This document shows, piece by piece, positions 42,788 through 54,929 of a DNA stretch of 64,000 nt (the first letter of the stretch is position 1; every line of letters starts with the position of its first letter). Origin of the DNA: Talpa occidentalis (taxonomy: Eukaryota > Chordata > Mammalia > Eulipotyphla > Talpidae); the NCBI RefSeq assembly GCF_014898055.3, contig NW_023601433.1:23983641-24047640 (forward strand), given 5' to 3'. The translations under genes were made by a program, and so were the position numbers. The notes below the pieces were generated by a model. The model was not told the DNA's origin and did no database searches. It worked only from the letters and a program-made list of their open reading frames with translations.

Positions 42788-42887
42788 NNNNNNNNNNNNN
42801 NNNNNNNNNNNNNNNNNNNNNNNNNNNNNNNNNNNNNNNNNNNNNNNNNNNNNNNNNNNNNNNNNNNNNNNNNNNNNNNNNNNNNNN
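42788..42887. other. Assembly gap (100 N)
   Basis: Exactly 100 N, the usual placeholder for a gap of unknown size. The sequence on its left recurs at 52,602, and the sequence on its right recurs at 33,062. Confidence 1.
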
Positions 42888-44405
42888 ACGTACACAAGGA
42901 TGATGCTGGGACCTTACTAAATACCATAACGAACTGAAACAGACATTGATCATAATCTAAATAAAACAGTTAAAACAATAAAACTTGGAAACACAGGGTT
43001 AATGTGCATGACCTTGAACTTGTTAATGGACATTTAGATATAATACCAAAAATACAAGTACCAAAAAAAAATTAGATATGTTGGATTTCATCAAATAATA
43101 AAAAAAATGTTAATCATTACAGGCCATTGTCAAGAAAGTGAAGAGACATGGCCTCCACAGTGTCGCAGAGGTTGAGTGCTGGGTTGCAAAGCTGGCCGCA
43201 GCCTCGGCAGCACCGGTTCAATCCCCAGTGCTCCCTGGCCACTGGAGCAGGGTCCCGCATGGCGCACAGACCTCTCCTGCCACCCGCTGCTCCCCTCAGC
43301 AGTGTACTTCGGTCCTTCTGCCTGCTCTACTCCCTGTTCTGGCTCTAGTGAATTCTCTTACCGTCCCGCACTTCTGACTGTACCCACTGCTTGTAAATAA
43401 ATAAATAAATAAATAAATAATAAATAAATAGATAGATAGATAGATAAATAAATAAATAAATCAAAGAAAGTGAAACAGTCTATATCGAGGAGAAAAAAAT
43501 CAGCTAGTCATATAGCTGGTAATGGTCTTAATAACTGAAATATGCAAAGTGCTAATGAAAAATGCGAGAGAACAGCAAAAGGTCAATCAACCCAATTATA
43601 AGAAGGGCACAGGACTTGGATAGACATTTCTCCAAAGAGGATATACAAGAGGCCGATAAACAGTTGAAAAGACAATCAACGTGATCAGATATTTACAGAA
43701 ATGTGAATCATCACCACAATGAGATACCACTTGACACCAACTAAGAGAGGTAAAATCGATAAAAGGGAAAATAATTGAGTATTGGTTTATAGGGAGACTT
43801 GGAAAAACTGGAACCCCTATCTACTGCTGGTGGGATCGAAAATGGTTTAGACTCTGGAATACAATGTGATAGTTCTTCAAATAGCTGACTATGGAATTCT
43901 CATGCAACCCACCAATTCCACTTGTAAATGATTCTCTTAACATGAGCACACCAAGCTCCTTGCATGTTACGATTGTCAATAGAAGGAAAGACTCCATGCC
44001 CACAAAAGACCGTGGGTAACCAATTTGTGGAGCACACATACAATGGAGCACAGAGCCATCGAGTGGAATGAAGCTGTCACATGTGCACAAGGAAAAACCC
44101 TGGAAACATTATGATAAGTGAAATAAGTCAGTCACAAAAAATGTATGATTCCATTGACATAAAAATCTAAGAAAGTCATATTCATAGAAAGAATAGAGTC
44201 AAGGTTTATCAGGACTGGAGGAGAGAAAGAGCAGCAGAGCCACTGCTCACTGGTCACAGAGTTCCTCCTTCAGTTATGAAAGATACTGGAAACAGTCACG
44301 ACAGTACGCAGCCGTGGGGATGTGGCGGATGCCACAGAACTGTACACTTAAAGTGGTTAGAATGGCACGTGTTATGTTAAATATCTTACAACAAATATTT
44401 TTAAG
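42888..44405 (+). mobile_element. Old L1 fragment (right allele)
   Basis: Same element as 33,062-34,600, interrupted by SINE copy e. Confidence 0.65.
43147..43462 (+). mobile_element. tRNA-derived SINE, copy e (right allele)
   Basis: Same insertion as 33,319-33,651. Its tail has a (GATA)n run that the left copy lacks, a microsatellite difference expected between alleles. Confidence 0.87.
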
Positions 44406-44432
44406 TTTAAAAAGTAAAACATTTTTTTTTTA

Positions 44433-44588
<156 letters not shown>

Positions 44589-44774
44589 TCATTCCAATAT
44601 TTGTGTATGAGTGACAAGATGTATCAAAATATTATAGCTTATTGATTGAAACATGTTACAGTTAGGTAAAAGATTAAAATAGTGTGAATTATGATTTTAG
44701 AATAAAGGAATAAAAAATATCCCCCACCAATCCATGCCATGCTTTCTAAGATTTCTTTCAAAAATCCAATGTTT

Positions 44775-45050
44775 GGGCCTCCCTTGGTGGCGCAGCGGTT
44801 GAATGGTGGGCTGTGAAGCTGTCGGCAGCCTCTGCAGCGCTGGTTAGATCCCAGGCCACCAGTGAGGTGAGGTCCCACCTGATGCAACAGACCTCTCCTG
44901 CCACACCCACTGCTCCCCTCAGCAGTGTATTTCATCATTCTGCCTGTTCTCTTACCCGCTCTGGCTCTGGTGAATTCTCTGACCCTCCCGGCATCTGACT
45001 GTGCCCAGTGCTTGTATAAATAAATAAATATATCTTTTGTTAAAAAAAAT
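44775..45050 (+). mobile_element. tRNA-derived SINE, copy b (right allele)
   Basis: Same element as 34,969-35,240. Confidence 0.87.
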
Positions 45051-45720
45051 AAGCCAGTGCTTAACATTCATGAGTATATAAATTCTCAATTTTCTCTAAT
45101 ATTGTGTAATCATTAATAACTGTCAAAATTTTGGCTTTTTTAAATGACGAGTAGGTTGCTATCTTTTGCTATATAAATGCAAAGTATAATTTCAGCAAGG
45201 CCTGGTATTCAAAACCTTTTCCCAGCAGGTGTTTCTCACCAGGCCTGGACAAAAGTATTAGCAGGTTTGCTCTTCATCTGAGGTGCCTGGCAGGATGCTA
45301 GAAAATACTTGAGAAATCTGAGCTAGTTGTGTTTATCAAAAACACTAGGGAACATCAGCTTAGGTTTTTTTTTTTTTTTCCAGTGACACCAAGCAAGTTT
45401 TCAGGAGCTCCAGAAACAGCAGAGACGTGTAGTGAGAGCATTCTGACTAGAAAAACGAAAGGAACCCTGAAGATCAATGTCAGCCCTGAACACACCCACC
45501 CTGGGGTGTAGAATGAGTGTTTTCCACTAGAATGCGACCCAGTATCTAGGCTGGCGGCTTCCCTTGGTTTCCCTTGATGAAAGCTGGCTTAAGCATCAAA
45601 GAGAGTGGAGCAGACCTGGTTTTAAGTCAAGGCCTCCGCCAAGTAGCCAGGCGTGCACACATCCCTGGAAAGGTCTTATCCCTCCCACCTTCTCCTCCCT
45701 CTAAACCCAGCCCCAGGCAC

Positions 45721-46779
45721 CTGGATGTTCTTCAAGGCCAGTCACTTTTCAATGGCGTGAATTTGGTCCAGGAACTCGAGCAGCCACTTCTGGCTGTGTG
45801 CACTGTCCTTGGGTTCTGTGGTCTTCAGGTAGTACTGCAGCCACACAGCCTTGGCTTGCAGGAGTAACTGGCTAATCCCCGAGCCGGGACCTAGGATGGT
45901 TCCTCCCAAGAGGCCGGCCCAGTAGCGGGGCGCATTGGAGGTGTTGCAAATAGGGAAGGTGATGCTTTTCAGGTCCATGTTGTTATTCTTCTGCCAGATG
46001 AACGGGAGTGGGTTGGAGGGTATGCAGGTGCTCTTGTACCTGGCACACACCTGAGGGTAGAAGACCTGGGTTCCGTCTCCCCAGGGAACTGTCAGTGTCT
46101 GCCCCGCCTCGTCCAGTTGACTCATTTCTGAGATGACTTGATCCAGCAGATTGGCAGTGTTGGAGACCACCAATATACAGGTGAAGTTGACCTCGGCGCT
46201 GGACCGAAATGGGGAGAAGAGGTGTGACTCATTGGTGAAGAAATGTGCCTGCACAAAGCGCCACTCGGCTTTGGCTGGGCTGCCCGAAGGGGTGTCCTGC
46301 TCCTCCAGGCTCTCTTCAGTCTCGCTGCGCAGGTAAATCCACCCGGTCCCCAGGAAAGCCGTCAGCACCAGGGGCGCCATCAGGAAGAGCCAAGCGTGTG
46401 AGCCCACAGCCAGCCCCATCCTCTGGAATCCCCGGGTGAGGGGCTGCTCCAGGCAGTTGGTGTGGCAGCGGGGCCTCCCAGGGGGTGGCTGCTGCACCTG
46501 GGCTTCCGGGAGCGGTGAATCCCCTCTCTCAGATGGCTGGCAGGGTGGGTCTGAGGAAGGCCCCGAAGCCCTGCTAACATTGGGCAACTGTCCCTCACTG
46601 GACACCAGGACCTACTCTAGCTGCCATGTGGAGGCAGGGAGCTGCTGGGGCCCAGATGCCACCCCATGATCTGCTCTGCTCTCAGACTCTGGCTCGGGCC
46701 AGTCCTCCTGCTCTGGCCTCTGAGCCTCCCCTTGCTCAAACCCCCCTTGGGGTGCAACCTTGGAGGAATGGACGCCCTT
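45721..46779 (-). pseudogene. PTCHD3: PTCHD3 exon 1, arm B (right allele)
   Basis: The best-preserved exon 1 in the window. On the - strand the frame is open from 46,605 to 45,742 (287 codons). It covers the acidic N-terminal region, the first membrane segment ([21 protein letters not shown] region) and the extracellular loop to DQIHAIEK. A TAG at 46,614-46,612 still cuts it from the upstream part (..STWQLE), where arm A has a glutamine, and the likely start ATG is AAG. After HAIEK comes a TGA (at about 45,742) not seen in arm A. Donor CAG|GTGCC is present at 45,721. Confidence 0.83.
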
Positions 46780-47229
46780 TTCCTGAAGGACCGACCAGTT
46801 GTTGAATAGGAGACCTGGAAAGCAATGACTGGTTGGCAAGCTCAGTGCCCCCCACCCCACCCCCAGCAGCTTCCAGGAGGAGTCCACAGGGAGGATGTGC
46901 CAATGGTCTCCGCTCCTGCAAACTTTGACCTCTGCTGTGCATGCTGGGATGTGGTGGCGGGAGCGAGGGGGGTACTTTTCTGGAGATCCGGGTCTTTCCA
47001 GCTGGCCTAGTGGGGGGAAGTGGTTTCCAGGCGGGTCTACGCTCCTGCCATTAGGATTCCCCTTCCATAGAGGCCTGCATTTGCTACACTGTTATCAGTC
47101 GTGGGGTTCCCTCCTGTGGCCTGATGGGAGTGTTGATATATCCGGGGAGAGAAGCAGAGGCTGGGACAGAAAGGGAGAAGGAAGTCAGAGAAGCCCAGAG
47201 TGAAGACCTGCTGGGGGCTTTTCATTTAA

Positions 47230-47484
47230 TTTATTTATTTTTTTAGATTTGTTTATTTTTATTCAAGAACTGGGGTAAAGGCCAGATGTGCGGCAGGTTG
47301 AGAGGATTCACTAGAGACAGAGCGGGGAGTGGAACAGGCAGATTGACTGAAATACACTGCTGAGGGGAGCAGCGGGTGAGACAGGAGACGTCTGCCGCGC
47401 CATGTGGGACCCTCGCCTGTGGCCGGGGCCGCAGAAAGCTCCACAGTGCAGCGCTCAACCTGCTGCTCCACTGGGGAGGCCCCA
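47230..47484 (-). mobile_element. tRNA-derived SINE, copy a (right allele)
   Basis: Same element as 37,436-37,682. Confidence 0.85.
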
Positions 47485-48789
47485 CTTTTCATTTTAAAAG
47501 TGAAGAGAAATCGAAATACTAATGAAATGTTAGTTATGAAAATTGAATAGTTAGATTACAATCAAGAAAAGTGGATATTCAGAAGAATAAAAAATATTGC
47601 AGATAAAGAGGTGACCACATAGTGACAAAGAGTTTGATTTATGGGACAATCCTAAAATGTGAGGTGATTATAGTCTCAAAATGTTTTTAAAATTACAGAA
47701 CAGAAGAAAATAATGAAAATTACAATGGATGTGCATAAATTAGAGACTTGATCAATAGAGAAAATCATTGCAATCAAATGACTAAAATAAGAAATGAAAG
47801 ATTACCATGGATCATTCGGAAATTTAAACAATTGTAAGAAATTATTCTGAAAAATGACATGCCAACAAATTGTGCACAGTGGAAACAGGCAAAAATCTTG
47901 GAATAGCAATGGTACCAAGGCCAAATGGACAGACCTCTCTCTAGTAAGGGAATGACTCAGTCAAAGAAAAGCCTCTTTGAGCATGCTTTTAACTGGGCTT
48001 TGGAAAGGCGGGTGATGAACAGTTCCTATTATAAGGATATTAGCCTGGCGTTTTCCCATGGTTGCATTAATAGTAATTGTTTTTTTTTTTTAATTTAAGT
48101 TAAAAAAGCATTTTCATAAAATCTCCAGATTATAAGACTACTCTATCCAAGAGTTTATGGGAATATCTTTTACAGTCTCTTAAAGGAGAAATAGATTTTG
48201 AATGTTGGTTTTCCATAAAGTCATGGCTGAAAGGGGGAGGGGCTGCTGGCCTGTTGCCTTCGGGGCCTGTGGACCTTTGACTTCCCCAGGAGCAAGGCCA
48301 CCTCCATCCTGGCTGCATTCATGGCGTCCACACTGTGGTCGTCGTTGGGGTCATGGGCTCACCTCTGTGTGTGCTCACGCCTCTATCTCCCGCCTTCGTC
48401 TCTGCAGGGTGGCAGGGGCATCGCTGGCGTGATGGCCCTTGGCCCCTGGGCCTTCTACGCTTTGCTGGCTGCCTTCGGCCCGCCCCTGCGGAGTCTGCCA
48501 CTGGCCTGGGCTGGGGCTCCACCCACTCCCAAAGGCCTTGGGAACCTCCTGCCTCGGCCCCCTGCCTGCCCGCCCAGGTGACCACCAGCCCCAACTGAGG
48601 GCTACTGGTCGTCTGCACGGAGACCTGGCACACCCAATACGCATGCATACACGTGCTTGCCCGCGGGCACACACAAATACTCACATGCACACACACAGGG
48701 CCAGCCCAGGGCAGGCAGCCAGTGCCTTCCATGCTCCAGAAGAGAAGGCTGGTTCTGGCTGTACCACTGGGGGGCCATGGGTTTCATTT

Positions 48790-51210
48790 TTTTGGTTCTG
48801 GGGCTGGTAGTGGGCCCTGGTTGTGCCTTTGGCTGGCCACTGTGTGGTTTGTGCTGTGTATTTCATGGGCAAGTTTTGGGGTTGGGCGACTATTTTTGGA
48901 GTATCAGGAGTGGGTAGAGTGCTGTGGATTATGGCAGAATATAGGAAGGTGATGGAAACAGCTAGGAAAACAACCCAACTGTTTCAAACACTGATGAATC
49001 TACCCATGTTGGGGTTTGCCTTTCATTTGGGTAGAAAGCAGGATGCTTGAATTTAAATGGGTAAATTAATCCTTGGAAACCTGGGCAGGGAAAAAGGGGT
49101 GGGTGGCCACAAGTTGATGGTACTCAGGACCAGTCTCGTATCCCAGCGGGCACCTCCCAGGAATGGCCAGAAGTTGATGAATCCCTATAGCAGTTGGTGC
49201 AGGCCATATACGAAATAGAAGAGACCTTAGGTAATATAGCGCCTGCGAGGCAGAAGGGGCTGTATGTGGGTGGTTCTCACAGCTCTGTAAGATTCTAGGC
49301 ACAAAAAGTGATCCAGAATCCAGCAACTGCAGGACTAGAGGCAAGATCTGCAACAGTGTTTGGTGATTCTTGGGTAAGAAGTTCAGAGAAACCAACCCAC
49401 CGTTATGAAGACGCCAGACTCCTTCTCAGGAGAGGAGGAGAGGGAGTCTGGCCCTTTGTCCGAGTGTCATCCAGTAGTGGCAAACCAAGCTGCCACCCCA
49501 GAGTTGCCAGACTCCTCTGGAGAGGAGGAGAAGGCTGGCTCCATGTTCGGGCTCTCCAGGTGTTGTCTCCGAAAATGAAGCAAAGGTGGCCCATGGCCCC
49601 GGGGTTCAGGCTTCTGGAACAGCACAAATGACAGAATTTACTGGATACTGACCATACACCCAGGTGGAACTGGTGGACTTGGGCAACAATTCTGCCAGAA
49701 AGCAGGGCAACCGTTGGCATCATGGCTGCTACATTTGAGGGACGTGGGGGTGGAATGGATTATTTGTATGGCACAAGAGATGGAGAGACTGGCCTCAGGG
49801 AATTACACCCATCCTTGAGACAGAGGCTGCAGAACAGCCGGTGGTATGGCCAAGGCAATCATATCCTGCTGAAATGGATAATGGCTGCCATACGAACAGT
49901 ATGGGCTGATGCAAGAGATGTGCCAGAGACAGTGAGCAGATGGCAGACGTATGTCGAGCTGGTACATGCACTTTGGGTATTGGGAATGTGGCAGGCCCTG
50001 TTCAATGTGAATACTCGTGGTCCCAATGGTGAGCATTTCACAGCAGGGATGAGAGATTCGGTATTAACAAGTGTCCTGTTGTCCTCATTTGGATTCCCTC
50101 ATGGCAGTTCTTGCACCCTATGTGGAACGTCAAATACACAATGTCACAACAACAATAGCTAGCTTGGGTGAAGTCAAGAGCCAGCACTCTCAAACTCAGA
50201 AAGGAATATGCATAATTGTTGAACAATCAAGAGGAATGCCAAGGAGGGCAAGAAAGCTTCTTGGCATCACACAACCTGTTAAAGTTACCCGTAATCAAAT
50301 GTGGACAGATTTAGTGAGAGCAGGTGTAGATAACACTAAAATACATGCAAAGCCCAGTGCATATTTGTTAGAATTATGGAAACAGCTTCAAGAAGACCAG
50401 AGGCTCACACTAGTGAGAAGGACTGCTGCTAAGGGGGAGCCTGGAATCTCCAGGCCTCAGGCACGAGCCCTCCAACTAGAAGACCACCTGCTGCCGACCC
50501 CATCCTTGGGCGATGTCCTGATCACTTTCGAATAGGTTGAGGGCCAAGGAACCTGTCCTCAGGGGATGGGCAGGGACCGGAGGCCACATGTGGAGCTTAG
50601 CATCCTCTGGTTCCCGACTAATGTGCAAAGGGTTTTAGCTCTAGTAGACACAGGAGCAGAATGTACTCTGCTCTGTGGAAATCCAGAAAAATTTCAAGGG
50701 TCTTCTTATAAACATTTGATGGCTATGGAGGCCAGAGTGTCAAGGTGACAGCAGTGAGACTATCCCTGGGGATTTGGCGATTACCCCTGAAGGAGGATAA
50801 AGTATATGGATCTCCCATCCCAGAGCACATCCTGGGAGTGGATGTACTACGTGGCTTATGGTTAGAGATCACAGTGGAGAATTTCTCCTTAGAGTGTGTG
50901 TGATAAAGGCAGTGGTGCGAGGACACGCTAAGCATCCACCCATACAACTGCAAGTCCCTAGGTGAGTGACTAATACCAATCAATCTCGGCTGCCTGGAGG
51001 CCACAAGAAAATTATGGGCACAATATCAGAATTAGAGAAAGTGGGCATTGTGCATAATGCCCACAGCCCCTACTATTTGTCGATGTCCGGCAGTCCTGTG
51101 GGACCCCACTTAGCAACCTGTCTCTTGGCAAGGCGGCCACAGTCCTGACTGCCTTCAACATCCTCGGTGGTCTGTGCATGGACGGGGACACCCAGGACTC
51201 AGATGACATC
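48790..51210 (+). mobile_element. Class III (ERVL-like) gag-pro-pol fragment, right allele
   Basis: Same fragment as 38,991-41,410, shifted by about 9,800 bases. Gag-like frames lie at 49,722-50,162 and 50,071-50,535, and the protease with DTGAECTLL at 50,566-50,748. Confidence 0.7.
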
Positions 51211-52184
51211 TCAGCATTTCCTCGAGGCCGAGGTCTCCAGTTTGTTTGGTTTTGTTTTTTAGGTCAAGTCGCATCCCAGCAAAGCAGTTGAGAGAGCAGA
51301 AAAGGGGTCTGGTGTGGCATCGACCCCCCATTTGTGTGCTATCTTGGTCAGTGAGGGGAGACTCTTTCCACAAGAGGGCAGCAAGTCACCGTGTCCAGCC
51401 TTTGCGAAGCAACAGCTTGGGTGTGTTTTTGTCAGGGGAAGGGGCCTCGGAGGGAGGCAATTGTCATTCCTTGGGACAGAGGCAGCAGACACCGAGATGA
51501 CACAGTGGGGACGAGGAGGGTCAGCATGGGGTCCATCAGAACAAGTGTGGGTTCCAGACACCCCACTGGTGATGAGGACAGCCCAGCACAGCTGCCTCAG
51601 GAACATCCTCAAATGTGTCTCAGTGCAAGTGAACACTTCAGGGAAGCTGAAACAAAGCAATCCAAGAGGTGAAAAAAACCCACACATACTGTCCTGGGAC
51701 AAAAAAGTAAAGCATAGACCCGTGGGCACTGATATCTCCATGGTCACATCCTGGGGTGGACGGACGGATGGCCAAACAGAGTTTGCCCTTCCCTTGTTCC
51801 CAGGAAACTTGTGTGACCACCCCCCCCAAAAAAAAAAAAAAAAAAAAAAAAAACAAGAACAGATTTAGAGTCAGAAAGCATGAAAAAAAGTTTCTTCGGA
51901 GGCACCTTCCTGCCCAACTGAGCCTGTGCTTCTCTCAGCCCACCTTGTGCCAAGCCGCTGAGGCGGTGCTCCTCCCTCCCAGGCCACCCACATGTGACTA
52001 GGCAGCCCTCGCTCTCCACAATCCTGCACCTTCCAGCGACAGTTCTCTCAGCGTGCTGGTGTCTGGGCCGATGTCCTGTACTCTCAACTCCCTCTTTGGA
52101 GTAAACCTGCCCTCTTGGATGGAGGGAGATTTAGAGATAGAGACAGAGTTCTATCTCTATTTAGCATCTGTTCATTTATTTATC
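51211..52184. other. Unrecognised non-coding sequence (right allele)
   Basis: Counterpart of 41,411-42,369. The A-run near 51,830-51,853 is longer than in the left copy. Confidence 0.45.
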
Positions 52185-52449
52185 TTTTAAGATCTGTTTA
52201 TTTTTGCATACAAGAGCTGAGGTGTAGGCCAGAGGAGCTGGGGGCATGAGAGGATTCACCAGAGACAGAGTGGGGAGCAGAACAGGTGGATCTACTGAAA
52301 TTGAGGGGAGCTCCTGGTGAGCCAGGAGAGGTCCGCTGCACCATGTGGGTCACTCCCAGGCAGGCAGCGCAACCAAACTGGCCCCGTGCTGCAGTGGCTG
52401 GCGATAGCTTGATGGCGCTCTCTTTAACCCTGCGCCACCCGGGAGGCCC
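52185..52449 (-). mobile_element. tRNA-derived SINE, copy f (right allele)
   Basis: Same element as 42,370-42,636. Confidence 0.8.
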
Positions 52450-52559
52450 CTCTATCGTGCATTTATCAAGAAAATGGTTCCTCCTCAGGACACGGGCCAC
52501 CCTACAGAAGCCACAGCAAACAGCGTGGGCTCAGGGCGGCCCTCTGGAAGGGGACTCCT

Positions 52560-53530
52560 GAGACAGGGGCGGGGCGGGGGCTGAGGCGCCCGCTCTGTTG
52601 TGCCTGAGACTGGGCATTCTGGGCAGACAGACGGAGGGAAGAGATCTGAGACATCTGCGTGGGACAGGGGCCCCCACGGCGCTGTCTGTTCACAGAGCTG
52701 GACGCCGCTTCCTCCGAACAGAACGTGCTGGAGTCAGCCCCCTCCGAGCGGCCTGTGGGGCCGAGCAGAGACCAGGCGCCCCCCACGCACAGCGGCTCAC
52801 TGTGTCTCCAGGAGCCAGAGACTGCCCGGGCCCTTTTTGGAGCAAACTTGGGCTCTGGGGCGCCCCTGCGTGTGCGAGGCGGGGTGTGCGTGAGTGTGTG
52901 TGCGCGTGTGTGTGTGAGGGGTGATGATGGGGGTGGGTTGTGGGCCTGGCCATGCCAAGTGAGCCCATGGGGGGCAGCCCCCGCCCCCCGCGGCACTGGG
53001 GCCAGCTCTGCCCCTGGGTCCCTGCGGAACCACCCGCGCTGTGACCCCGGGGCCCGCGGCAGAGGCCCGGGCTGGAGAGCCCAGAGCGGCGCGAGCAGCG
53101 CCTCTCCCTGGGGCCGCTGACGCTGGGCGGCCCTTGGCTCCGGGCGGGCAACCGGGAGGCTTTTCTCGGTGCACGTCGGCCCTAAGGGACGCAGGGACCC
53201 GGCTCCGTCCCTGAGCGGGAGACCCTGTCCCTGGCTCTGCTGAAGCTGACCCTGAGCGCGTCCCCCCCCACCTCGCCTCTCCCGGGGTGCGGGCTCCGGG
53301 CTCCTCCGGGGCCCAAACCTTGTGGCTCCGAGCTTCTGGCCATGCTCCACTTGCCGGGCCCCGCCTTCATAGGGCGGCTGCCGCCCTCCCAGGCCCGCCC
53401 CGCCCCCGTCCTGGCCCTACCTGCCCCAGCCCCGCCCCCGAGGCGCAGCACCCCCATCCCACGCCTGGGGGCGGGGCGAGAGGCAGAAGTGGAGTCGGGC
53501 ATTGGCTTCCTGGGCAGGGCAGGGACAGGT
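52560..53530. other. Orphan GC-rich island
   Basis: A strongly GC-rich, CpG-containing stretch with GC-box-like GGGGCGGGG motifs at about 52,567-52,576 and 53,468-53,476, and a TG-rich tract near 52,880-52,920. Long open frames exist on both strands, as is usual in GC-rich DNA. None resembles a known protein. It may be a promoter or enhancer island, but no exon could be assigned. Confidence 0.5.
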
Positions 53531-53699
53531 GCCATCATCCACCCTCCTCTGTCCTCAGCGCAGTTCCAGATGCTCGTTAGTGGGGTCGTTTCCCTGAAGA
53601 CTCTTTCTGTCTGGTCGCTGTCAGGGGAGAGAAACACAGCTGAGCTTCGCTGTTGATTTTGTGTCCTGCCACCTTCCTGATTTCATCTTCTCCAAGTTA

Positions 53700-53729
53700 T
53701 GTTTTTTTTTTTTTTTTTTTTTTTTTTTG
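53700..53729. repeat. Poly(T) run
   Basis: About 26 T in a row. Possibly the tail of a reverse-oriented retrotransposed sequence, but no body was recognised. Confidence 0.8.
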
Positions 53730-54546
53730 TGCAGTGACACAGAGACTTGGAATGAAAGATTGCTGCTGTTTCTACCACAGCCCGGGTTGTCCGCCACACC
53801 CGAGGCAGCAGGTCTATTGGTGGAATCTCCACACACAGCCTCTTCCTGAGACCGGAACCCTCAGCAACATGGCCCTGGAGGGATGCGACCTCGGCCCTGG
53901 CGGTGACTTCCTGGGAAATGCCGGCTGCCTTTCTTCCTGCCACCCTCCTGTTGCCCAGTGAAGACAATCAGGGATTCACTCTGATATGCGCTTTGATCAG
54001 ATCAGCATGCTCCAGAGAGAGCCGTGGCCACCTGCTCTCTCACAGGCATCTGATGGAGTTCAGCCTAGACGGGAGTGATCCCTGAGTGGCCTTCACGGCA
54101 GACCCTTCAGGCCTGTCTCCCTGGCAACTCCCCCTCCCCTGGCCTCTGGATTCAGCTCCCCTCACCCTCCTGGGATGGCTCAGTCTCTGACAGAAATGGC
54201 ATCCTTCCATGCCTCTTCCAGGAACCTCCTGGAGTAGGAACTGAACTCAGAGCAAACAAGTTAGCGTCAGAGGAGGGGTGCCTGTGCAGATCCCTAAGCC
54301 GTGGGCAGTGCCTTTTTTCTCATCTGCAGCCTGGGCCCCTCACCTTGGCCCTCCATCATCCTTGTCAGTGTCTTCTCTGTTCTTCTGGAGAGGCCTCCTG
54401 ACAAGGAATTGACTGTCCTTTCCTTCACACGCACAGAAATCTTTCATAGCAGAGCATGCTTTGTCTCTACACAGGGATTCCCAGCAGCCTTCCTCCAGCA
54501 CAGATTTGAAGTCACCCGCATTGCATTGTGCTTTCTTCACACCATG
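53730..54546. other. Unique non-coding sequence
   Basis: Nothing was recognised on either strand. Confidence 0.4.
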
Positions 54547-54561
54547 CCATTGTGCATTTTC

Positions 54562-54914
54562 TTTTTTTTATAATAAATTTTATTTTTATATTCCCCATAC
54601 AATTGCAACCCCCTTATTTTGACTCCAATCCCTCCCCTCCCGCCCCCTACCCCCCATAGAGTGTCTCTGGTTGATATTTTTTTGTTGATTTTGATTTTCA
54701 CTTTCTTATAGTTATTAATTTTCCTGGTCCCTTATTTAAGTTTTCTAGATTCCTTCTATGAGTGAGACCATCCGGTATTTTTCTTTTTCTTTCTGGCTTA
54801 TTTCACTGAGCATGATCCCTTCCAGCGCCATCCGTGTTGCAGCAAATTACATGTGTTTATCTTTTTTGAATGCTGAGTAATATTCCATGGTATATAAGAT
54901 GTGGTACATATATA
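54562..54914 (-). mobile_element. 5'-truncated L1 with 5' micro-inversion and target duplication
   Basis: Same 3' UTR and ORF2-end text as 19,606-19,950, so from a related subfamily. The target duplication CCATTGTGCATTTTC lies at 54,547-54,561 and 54,915-54,929. At the far end CCATGGTATATA is followed by AGATGTGGTACATATATAC, which is the adjacent L1 segment reversed. Confidence 0.93.
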
Positions 54915-54929
54915 CCATTGTGCATTTTC

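Noticed and set aside
42537..42953. Open frames running through the N gap
   Set aside because: They exist only because N codons are not counted as stops.
52502..53350. 282-codon open frame on the - strand
   Set aside because: It lies in very GC-rich DNA where stops are rare, several frames are open together, and the translation has no recognisable domain. It also starts inside the allele-like copy.
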